7,064 nt of DNA from Candidatus Stahliibacteriota bacterium. Lineage in GTDB: Bacteria; Hydrothermota; Tepidihabitantia; SM23-42. Positions 1 through 5,447 of this stretch are shown here, one piece after another; position 1 is the first letter of the stretch; each line of letters begins with the position of its first letter. Both the position numbers and the translations under genes were made by a program. The notes under the pieces are model-generated. The model searched no databases and was not told the DNA's origin. It worked only from the letters and a program-made list of their open reading frames with translations. Location: assembly GCA_030613445.1 (NCBI GenBank), contig JAUWLY010000146.1, positions 1-7,064 of the forward strand, given 5' to 3'.

Positions 1-816
1 ATTATTCGCATAGGGAGTGGGCCAGATAAGATCATAGGTCTGTTCAGGACTCCAGCTAATACCATCGGTTGTCGTTCTATAGAATATATCCATACTGTCT
101 AATATGTAGTGATCCACGTAGAACACGTAACCAATACCAGCAGTGGTGTTATAATCCCATCCCCAGTAGTAACGCGGCGTCGGCGTAACCCAGCCTGAAT
201 CAAGGAGCGTGGTCAAGCTGTCATTATAGGTACGATATTGAAGTCCCCAGGGTTCAATTGAATAGAGAATAAAACACATATTGCCATTAGCAAGTTCTTT
301 GCCAGCAACGGTCCAACATTTCTGGTCACCTGGTCCGATATCAACTGGTGAATCCCAGAAACTACTGAACCAGCCACCTGAACAAAACTGAGCGCCAGCA
401 ATACCCCACGCGGGAGGATCTACTAAGCAGGGAAAGCAAATATAAGGACCTGAAGAACCAGCAATTACCGTTGGTATACGACCCGGTCCAAGAGTCTGAT
501 TATAGACATAATAGTCATGAACCCAGAATGATAAATCGCCAGGAGCTGAGTGCACGTTTAGCATACCAGTTGGGTTGTAATTTCGGTTTGTAATCGCAAT
601 TGCATCGACAAAAGGATTATAAGAGATGCACTCGTGAAACGTTAGCGCTAATGTGTACTGACCAGCTGCAGAATCAACCATGCTTCCTTGACGCATGTCT
701 TCAACTGAACCACTACACGACAAATCATTATCAATCATAGCTTCATCTGTGGTCAAATTGGACGGTGCTGCTATCATGACACTCACCATTACAGATATGA
801 GCAAAATAACCTTCAT
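1..816 (-). CDS. Secreted protein of unknown function, N-terminal 272 residues (3' end beyond window)
   Basis: Translating the minus strand from the ATG at 816-814 gives an unbroken frame of 272 codons to base 1, so the gene continues to the left. The protein starts with a clear signal peptide (MKVILLISVMVSVMIAA, likely cleavage near residue 17), so it is exported. The mature part is rich in Gly, Pro, Tyr, Trp and Cys, with several beta-strand-like segments. Close to the window edge is the segment YRTTTDGISWSPEQT, resembling a degenerate Asp-box (BNR) turn (consensus S-x-D-x-G-x-T-W) with one residue missing between D and G. A beta-propeller or other beta-rich surface fold is therefore possible, but one poor motif does not establish it. 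The start is supported by GGAGG five bases upstream. It lies 39 bases after the tRNA nucleotidyltransferase gene. Any sorting or anchoring domain would be in the missing C-terminus. I do not recognise a named family. Confidence 0.85.
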   Translation of the reverse strand, partial: MKVILLISVMVSVMIAAPSNLTTDEAMIDNDLSCSGSVEDMRQGSMVDSAAGQYTLALTFHECISYNPFVDAIAITNRNYNPTGMLNVHSAPGDLSFWVHDYYVYNQTLGPGRIPTVIAGSSGPYICFPCLVDPPAWGIAGAQFCSGGWFSSFWDSPVDIGPGDQKCWTVAGKELANGNMCFILYSIEPWGLQYRTYNDSLTTLLDSGWVTPTPRYYWGWDYNTTAGIGYVFYVDHYILDSMDIFYRTTTDGISWSPEQTYDLIWPTPYANN

Positions 817-821
817 CTCTT

Positions 822-826
822 CCTCC
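822..826 (-). promoter_or_regulatory. Shine-Dalgarno GGAGG of the secreted-protein gene
   Basis: Minus-strand GGAGG is followed by AAGAG and then the ATG at 816, a five-base spacer. It is the only strong, well-placed ribosome binding site seen in the window and fixes the start of the secreted-protein gene. Confidence 0.75.
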
Positions 827-831
827 AGCCT

Positions 832-859
832 ATTTTATCAAAACGAGCTTCTCTGTCAA
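832..859 (-). promoter_or_regulatory. Candidate sigma70-type promoter for the secreted-protein gene
   Basis: On the minus strand a perfect TTGACA (859-854) is separated by 16 bases from TAAAAT (837-832), one mismatch from TATAAT. The -35 overlaps the TGA stop codon of the preceding gene. The predicted transcription start would fall about 7-8 bases after the -10, leaving a leader so short that it would clip the GGAGG Shine-Dalgarno. The element could therefore be fortuitous, with the gene read mainly as a downstream cistron of the tRNA nucleotidyltransferase gene 39 bases away. Confidence 0.35.
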
Positions 860-2214
860 CCGCTCATTAGTCTCTGGTTAATCTCAAGGGCGATCTTTAA
901 CCCCTCTTCTTTAGTCTTTATCTTCTCTTCAAGCTGTAGATCAAGGAGTTCCTGGAGGATTATTTTGAATTTTGGTCCGGGCTTCAAATCTCGGGCTATC
1001 AGGTCATGACCATTCACAAGCCGTTCAACTTTAGGCTTAGCATCATCTACCCTTTTCAACGCGATCATCCTCATGAAGACTTCTTCAAGATGTTTTGTCC
1101 AACCGGCGGTTGCATAACCATCAGCCCAAGCAATCATCATGGCTCCAAACCAATCATCGTTAAGATCGCGAAAAAACCTGCGAATTGCGCGGTCAGTCAA
1201 TTCAGGATTCGTTGCCAGAAGGTGGAGTCTCATGTGTTCCTTGACCAGTTTGGTGACCACATTTACATCGTTTCGTGACATTTTTAAACGTTTCGAGCCA
1301 AGTGTGCGGACTATCCGACTACCGATTATGTCATGCCCATAGAAATGGACTTCGCCGTCCTTAATAAGCAGGGTATCTGGCTTAGCAACATCATGGCACA
1401 AACCGGCAAGTTTAACCAAAGGCACGCGTTTGCTCTTGGCAAAATAATGAGAAAACTCCGGTTCAATACCTTTAAAAAACCCATCTTTAATAAGATGTTC
1501 TAATGCTTCATATGTACCGAGCGAATGATTCCATAGATAATCATCCTCAATGATCTTTTTCGCTTCAGGATACAACTGTAGAAAAAGCCCCAGCGAGTTC
1601 ATTTTTAGGATCATGGCAAAGGAATCTGAAACATCCATGATGCGCAGTATCTCATAGCCAATTCGTTCGGCTGCTATTTTTTTCAAACTCACTCGCTTTG
1701 CATATTTAAAAAAGTCCCGGTGTAAACGAAGACCAAGTTCGAGCGAAAGTCTAAATCCACGCAGCACACGTAAGGGATCTTGTTTTAGTGCCTGCTCAGT
1801 AGTTAGCCTCAAAATTCCCTTTTGCAAGTCCCTCATGCCCTTAAAGGGATCATAGAATTCATGCGTGTCACAATTTATTGCCATGGAATTGACCGTAAAA
1901 TCGCGCCGCTTCAAATCAGCGGCAATGACTTTTCTGCCGATACCGATGAAGTCATATATAATATCGTCTGTAACAACGCGTGCTTCATCCTCGGCTGTGC
2001 TTAAAAGCACAAATGCCCCTTTGGTTTTACGGGCAAAGCTGCGCGCCAGGCGGATACCAGAACCAGACACGGCAAAATCATAATCGACTGGCTCAGTGTC
2101 GAGCATAATATCACGGATTGTGCCGCCAACAAGGTATAGCTTGCGCTTACCTTTCAGCGCCCTGACGCGCTGAACACTCTGATTCTCCATGATAAATTGC
2201 TTCAAAGACTCCAT
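856..2214 (-). CDS. tRNA nucleotidyltransferase / poly(A) polymerase family protein with HD domain (probable CCA-adding enzyme)
   Basis: This 452-residue class II nucleotidyltransferase probably adds or repairs the 3' CCA end of tRNA in the cytoplasm, using CTP and ATP. Visible motifs in order are LYLVGGTIRD (27-35) followed by DYD (Asp44, Asp46), which bind the catalytic metal ions; RRDFTVNSMAI (103-113); and QDPLRVLRGFRL (145-156), the counterpart of the base-selecting EDxxR element, with Gln where many relatives have Glu. An HD domain follows, with His230, His274-Asp275 in LCHDVAKP, His294 and His327. HD domains in relatives have phosphohydrolase activity or are structural. The length is normal. 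The family includes CCA-adding, CC-adding, A-adding and poly(A) enzymes, which sequence alone separates poorly, so no symbol is assigned. The ATG at 2214 is chosen because a promoter sits six bases upstream. Met9 (ATG at 2190) is an alternative that would still retain all motifs. No good Shine-Dalgarno precedes either. Confidence 0.95.
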   Translation of the reverse strand: MESLKQFIMENQSVQRVRALKGKRKLYLVGGTIRDIMLDTEPVDYDFAVSGSGIRLARSFARKTKGAFVLLSTAEDEARVVTDDIIYDFIGIGRKVIAADLKRRDFTVNSMAINCDTHEFYDPFKGMRDLQKGILRLTTEQALKQDPLRVLRGFRLSLELGLRLHRDFFKYAKRVSLKKIAAERIGYEILRIMDVSDSFAMILKMNSLGLFLQLYPEAKKIIEDDYLWNHSLGTYEALEHLIKDGFFKGIEPEFSHYFAKSKRVPLVKLAGLCHDVAKPDTLLIKDGEVHFYGHDIIGSRIVRTLGSKRLKMSRNDVNVVTKLVKEHMRLHLLATNPELTDRAIRRFFRDLNDDWFGAMMIAWADGYATAGWTKHLEEVFMRMIALKRVDDAKPKVERLVNGHDLIARDLKPGPKFKIILQELLDLQLEEKIKTKEEGLKIALEINQRLMSG

Positions 2215-2220
2215 CGTGTT

Positions 2221-2249
2221 ATTCTACTCGGTATACCAATGCCTGTCAC
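2221..2249 (-). promoter_or_regulatory. Sigma70-type promoter of the tRNA nucleotidyltransferase gene, positioned for a leaderless mRNA
   Basis: Minus-strand GTGACA (2249-2244, five of six matches to TTGACA) and TAGAAT (2226-2221, five of six to TATAAT) are spaced by exactly 17 bases. Only six bases separate the -10 from the ATG at 2214, so a start site 6-8 bases after the -10 would fall on or next to the A of the ATG. No Shine-Dalgarno is present. GTCAC (2245-2249) and GTGAC (2264-2268) form an inverted repeat that includes the -35, possibly an operator and possibly chance. Confidence 0.55.
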
Positions 2250-2255
2250 CGATAT

Positions 2256-2339
2256 ATGCAAAAGTGACGGAGTAATAGTGTATCTGTAGTTGCCTGATTT
2301 ATCAGGCTGCTCAATAAATTGAGCCACTACAATTTCGTG
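2256..2339. repeat. Intergenic hairpin repeat, copy A
   Basis: First of two near-identical direct copies. From 2267 to 2339 it matches copy B over 73 bases with one substitution (G2292 versus A2413), and ATGCAAAAGTGACGG at its left end also matches. It contains two perfect 7-bp hairpins, GCCTGATTTATCAGGC (2292-2307) and GCTCAATAAATTGAGC (2309-2324). Both are enclosed by TGTAGT (2285-2290) pairing with ACTACA (2326-2331), so the 47-base core can fold as a three-way junction. No reading frame is evident inside. It resembles REP- or MITE-type non-autonomous elements in size and shape. No transposase is visible nearby. Confidence 0.85.
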
Positions 2340-2360
2340 GAATATTTCAACAGATCAACC

Positions 2361-2460
2361 ATGCAAAAGTGACGGGGTATCAGAGTAACGGAGTAATAGT
2401 GTATCTGTAGTTACCTGATTTATCAGGCTGCTCAATAAATTGAGCCACTACAATTTCGTG
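2361..2460. repeat. Intergenic hairpin repeat, copy B (with 16-bp internal expansion)
   Basis: Second direct copy, 21 bases after copy A. The hairpins are at 2413-2428 and 2430-2445 and the closing stem is TGTAGT (2406-2411) with ACTACA (2447-2452). The single substitution (A2413) removes the terminal base pair of the first hairpin, leaving 6 bp. Relative to copy A it has 16 extra bases, because the unit starting ACGGRGTA occurs twice in tandem (2372-2387 and 2388-2403). The copy ends about 40 bases from the stop codon of the upstream metallopeptidase gene. The flanking hairpins lack a U-tract, so they are not typical terminators. Confidence 0.85.
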
Positions 2461-2501
2461 AAGATGATGCGACCGAAGTAATCAAATAGACTAAATGAAA
2501 T

Positions 2502-5198
2502 CTAAAAACCAATTGACCAACGTAGTTTCCAGGGTTCGTCACTTAAGGTATAAAATGGGCAGTTAAAAGAAAACGGACCAAGAACAAACCTCGCACCCAC
2601 ATCAAAGGCAAAGTCGCCGTAAAAACCTGCGTCAGCAAAAATCCTTATTCGTGTATTACGAGGAAATTCAAGGTTCATGCAATACATTTCATCTGATTTG
2701 ATGTGTAGAGTCTGATACCCTCTCATATTTCCATCACCCGGAATATGGATCCTCTCTTGAGGTGAAAATGTTCCATGTTGACTGCCGATAAGATCAGGTA
2801 TAAAAGTAATGCGCAGTGCACCACTCAAGAAGAACTGTTCCTGGATTGGAGGTGTACCATATATTTTTCCGGCAAACAAACGGACATTGCACGGCAAGAA
2901 CAAATCAAGTTCTCGCTCTACAACTGCTATTGCCTTCACGTAATTCCATTCACTGCCAAAGGCTTCATGGGCTACAGACAGTCCCAGACCAACACGCCAG
3001 GGACCATGTTTGAATGATAGGTCATTGTCGATCATTACATTTTTGCCGAGTTCCCAATCAAGCGTATCAACCGGTTCATACGAGTAGAGGTTTCGATAAA
3101 CCAACATACTTTTGATCTTAACTTGCGGTGCACGGGTCAGTGGAATGCCCAGGTTACTCACTAAACCAATCCTTGCTTTATCCTCACCATTGATCTTGGC
3201 AGCACCGAGGGTAAAACGCATACGAAACCCCCGCCTGAACAAAAGGGGTGTTTGGTAACTAAATGACGAATAGATATTACTGCTTTTGGTGCCATAAGTA
3301 CATCCAGCAACCCATTGGTTTTTACCCTTCATGAAATCAAAATCAATAAACTCTGCACCAGCCAAGTACATACCCACGATAACACCATCGTACGAACCAT
3401 ACCATAAATAAGGTAGCCAGATAATCTGATAGGTGTCAAGTGAAGGCAGGCTGAAAACCGGTTTTAGTTCGACTTTACGTGGGTGGAAGTTATTCCAGTA
3501 ATTCGGTTCGAGTGAATACCCATGAGGATCAATGACCACTTCTTTGATATTTCCGGCTGGTTCTGGCATTATTATCGTGTCAACCTTGGACCGCGTATCT
3601 ATACGAAATACACGCATGCCTGATTCAGCTTCAACAAGAACATCGACCGGAACCTGCAATGTGCCTCGGTTCTTCACGATCACCTTATTACCCCATACTT
3701 TTTCAACTGACCAATCACAATATTCTGTTGTATTGAGGAAAGAATCGAATAGAGGTTGTAGCTCCTTACCGCTAATATCTTCACAGATCTGAATGAAATC
3801 TTCAGTCTTTGGATGTTTGAACTTATAAGTTTCAAAATACGTCTTAAGAATCTTTTCAAAGCGCTCTCGCCCTAAAATGCCTTCAAGATTAAATAGAAAC
3901 AACGCTGCTTTTGAATACGCACTATTAGCATAAGCGATCGGAATATCGATATACTCATACGATGAAGTGAGAATCGGCATTTCCATCTGGTTAGTCTGGG
4001 TCAGATAATAAACTAATTTGTGGTAGTAACGTCTGGTTATAGGGGGCACAAGCGGTATATGAAACTTGAGCAAGGAGTTTTCTCTCCCGTATTTATCTTC
4101 AAGATACCTGACCTCCGTATAGGTCGTGAACCCCTCATCAAGCCACGCCTCATCCATTTCATTTGAACCAAGAAGACCATAGAACCATTGATGACCGATC
4201 TCATGAATGATGACGATTTCAAACAACCGGGTAAATCGGTCTTCATCTAAACCAATAATGACCAGCTGAGGATACTCCATGCCTCCTGAGAAATTGCCAT
4301 CGACAATACTGAAGTTTTTATACGGGTATTTGCCATACCATTGATTATAGCTCCTTACGGCATCGATCCCGTAAGCACCAGCATTCTTCCATTTATTCTC
4401 ATTGTGTTTCTGAAAGAAAACATAAATATTAATATCATCAACCTCAAATTTCTCGACCAAGTACTGCGGATCACATGCCCAGGCAAAATCGTGAATGTTC
4501 TCAGCGTGAAATCTCACGGTTCTTCGCTCACCTGTCATGACTTTCCTTTTTGTCGTAATCAATGAATCCATAAAGATAATGTCTTCAGGATCAAGTCGTT
4601 CACCAGTTGCCGCTACCACGTAGTCACCGGGTACATTTATCGTAACATCAAAACTTCCGTATTCCCCGTAGAACTCTCCGATCGCATGATAGGTATCAAG
4701 GTGCCACCCATCCTCATCGAAAACACATGCTTTCGGATACCACTGGACAATTTCATAGTGATCGTCTTGATATCCTAGTCTTGATATATGCTTGGGGATT
4801 TTTAAGTCAAATGCGATATTGAAACAAGCTGAATCGCCAGATTTTATTGGCTCATCAAGCGCTATTATCAATAGTGTTCCCTTGATATCGAAATCCAATG
4901 GCACTTCACCCCGGCGTACACCTTTGATATCAATGTAGCCACGCTCTGAGAAATCCGTCTTGCTTAAACCAGTGAAACCCATCTTCTTTGTTTCTTTGGC
5001 AAATACTGTTTTCTCATCCCGAAATGCATTGGCATATAAATGGCAATAAAGGGTTTCCAAAACAAATGGTGAGTTGTTGAAATAGGTCAAATATTCATTT
5101 GCGATTAGGTGATGTTCCTCAGTATTGAGTTTCGCCTCGATATCATAGGACACTGCTTGTTGCCAGTGTGATAAAAAAAATACGAGAATGCAAAGCAT
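2502..5198 (-). CDS. Exported M1-family zinc metallopeptidase fused to a C-terminal Omp85-like outer-membrane beta-barrel
   Basis: This 898-residue protein has a short signal peptide (residues 1-17, hydrophobic LCILVFFLS, no basic residue before it). An M1 peptidase region spans about 18-490. It holds GGMEYP (305-310, matching the GxMEN substrate-binding motif) and HEIGH (332-336) followed by 18 residues and Glu355 in WLDEGF, the complete zinc site. Tyr423 and Tyr428 in AYANSAYSKAA match Tyr378 and Tyr383 of leukotriene A4 hydrolase, so catalysis looks intact. A small beta domain follows (about 495-570, ending IDPHGYSLEPNYWNN), as in other M1 enzymes. Residues ~585-898 alternate hydrophobic and polar residues. 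They carry MRGYQ (825-829, like the VRGY/F motif of Omp85 loop L6), NLEFP (842-846), FADAG (854-858), LGPFSF (873-878), and a terminal strand ending WSIGF with Phe898. Ordinary M1 enzymes lack a barrel. The likely role is aminopeptidase or oligopeptidase activity anchored at the outer membrane. The side faced by the catalytic domain is unknown. Confidence 0.9.
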   Translation of the reverse strand: MLCILVFFLSHWQQAVSYDIEAKLNTEEHHLIANEYLTYFNNSPFVLETLYCHLYANAFRDEKTVFAKETKKMGFTGLSKTDFSERGYIDIKGVRRGEVPLDFDIKGTLLIIALDEPIKSGDSACFNIAFDLKIPKHISRLGYQDDHYEIVQWYPKACVFDEDGWHLDTYHAIGEFYGEYGSFDVTINVPGDYVVAATGERLDPEDIIFMDSLITTKRKVMTGERRTVRFHAENIHDFAWACDPQYLVEKFEVDDINIYVFFQKHNENKWKNAGAYGIDAVRSYNQWYGKYPYKNFSIVDGNFSGGMEYPQLVIIGLDEDRFTRLFEIVIIHEIGHQWFYGLLGSNEMDEAWLDEGFTTYTEVRYLEDKYGRENSLLKFHIPLVPPITRRYYHKLVYYLTQTNQMEMPILTSSYEYIDIPIAYANSAYSKAALFLFNLEGILGRERFEKILKTYFETYKFKHPKTEDFIQICEDISGKELQPLFDSFLNTTEYCDWSVEKVWGNKVIVKNRGTLQVPVDVLVEAESGMRVFRIDTRSKVDTIIMPEPAGNIKEVVIDPHGYSLEPNYWNNFHPRKVELKPVFSLPSLDTYQIIWLPYLWYGSYDGVIVGMYLAGAEFIDFDFMKGKNQWVAGCTYGTKSSNIYSSFSYQTPLLFRRGFRMRFTLGAAKINGEDKARIGLVSNLGIPLTRAPQVKIKSMLVYRNLYSYEPVDTLDWELGKNVMIDNDLSFKHGPWRVGLGLSVAHEAFGSEWNYVKAIAVVERELDLFLPCNVRLFAGKIYGTPPIQEQFFLSGALRITFIPDLIGSQHGTFSPQERIHIPGDGNMRGYQTLHIKSDEMYCMNLEFPRNTRIRIFADAGFYGDFAFDVGARFVLGPFSFNCPFYTLSDEPWKLRWSIGF

Positions 5199-5205
5199 AA
5201 TATCG

Positions 5206-5233
5206 ATTATATATAATTCTCCAGCTTAATCAA
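5206..5233 (-). promoter_or_regulatory. Sigma70-type promoter of the M1 metallopeptidase gene, positioned for a leaderless mRNA
   Basis: On the minus strand TTGATT (5233-5228, four of six to consensus) is followed after 16 bases by a perfect TATAAT (5211-5206). Only seven bases lie between it and the ATG at 5198, so transcription should begin at or next to the start codon. A GGAG at 5222-5219 is 20 bases from the ATG, too far for a normal Shine-Dalgarno, and lies inside the promoter spacer. An in-frame TAA upstream of the GGAG rules out a long N-terminal extension. Confidence 0.55.
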
Positions 5234-5322
5234 CAGAGACATGAACACATTGTCAGAGATTTTAGAAAACCCTAACCATCTTTATTGAAATGGAATAGGG
5301 ACAAGGAGAGGATAGTGGAGTA

Positions 5323-5336
5323 GGGGCTTTAGCCCC
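5323..5336. repeat. Perfect GC-rich inverted repeat (hairpin)
   Basis: GGGGCTTTAGCCCC forms a 6-bp stem with a TT loop. On the plus strand it is followed by GTTGTTTTT, which mimics a terminator, but no plus-strand gene precedes it. On the minus strand, where the genes lie, no T-run follows. It is one of three hairpins packed in 5323-5409 and may be part of a dispersed intergenic element. Confidence 0.6.
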
Positions 5337-5352
5337 GTTGTTTTTGGAGTGC

Positions 5353-5368
5353 AATGTCTCCCGACATT
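5353..5368. repeat. Perfect inverted repeat (hairpin)
   Basis: AATGTC (5353-5358) and GACATT (5363-5368) form a 6-bp stem around TCCC. No U-tract follows on the minus strand. It lies 80 bases after the SurA-like gene's stop and 16 bases from the GGGGCT hairpin. The two together resemble a paired REP-like unit. Confidence 0.55.
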
Positions 5369-5379
5369 AAATGCGAAAT

Positions 5380-5409
5380 GAAGTCAGAGAATCACAACCT
5401 CTGAGCTTC
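5380..5409 (-). terminator. Imperfect hairpin downstream of the SurA-like gene (possible weak terminator or mRNA 3' end)
   Basis: TCAGAG (5384-5389) pairs with CTCTGA (5399-5404) and the stem extends with GAAG (5380-5383) and CTTC (5406-5409) past one bulged base; the loop is nine bases. Read on the minus strand it begins 38 bases after the stop codon at 5448 and is followed only by ATTTCG, so there is no real U-tract. The next gene has its own promoter, consistent with a transcript ending somewhere in this gap, but this hairpin is a weak candidate for the site. Confidence 0.3.
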
Positions 5410-5447
5410 CCAACTTCTTAAGTTCATTTTCTCCTAACGGGGTTTAC

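Noticed and set aside
695..1342. Plus-strand frames of 67-104 codons opposite the secreted-protein and tRNA nucleotidyltransferase genes
   Set aside because: They are antisense shadows of two well-supported minus-strand genes, with no recognisable domains.
2256..2460. CRISPR array or tRNA-like cloverleaf
   Set aside because: There are only two copies, with internal symmetric hairpins, no regular repeat-spacer pattern, and no acceptor/anticodon arrangement or T-loop sequence.
4037..4246. Minus-strand 69-codon frame inside the M1 gene
   Set aside because: Out-of-frame overlap of the zinc-site coding region, with no features of its own.
5173..5180. Run of eight A (eight T in the coding strand) in the signal-peptide region of the M1 gene, possible phase variation
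   Set aside because: Eight bases is modest, the downstream frame is intact for 890 codons, and there is no second in-frame start or other evidence of switching.
5323..5345. Plus-strand terminator-like GGGGCTTTAGCCCC followed by GTTGTTTTT
   Set aside because: No plus-strand gene lies upstream, and in the minus-strand direction of transcription no T-run follows, so it is listed only as a hairpin.
5398..5433. Minus-strand 11-codon frame (MNLRSWEAQRL) with GGAG upstream, just after the SurA-like gene
   Set aside because: Too short, no signal or family likeness, and its sequence overlaps the imperfect hairpin; an SD-like GGAG four bases before an ATG is expected by chance.
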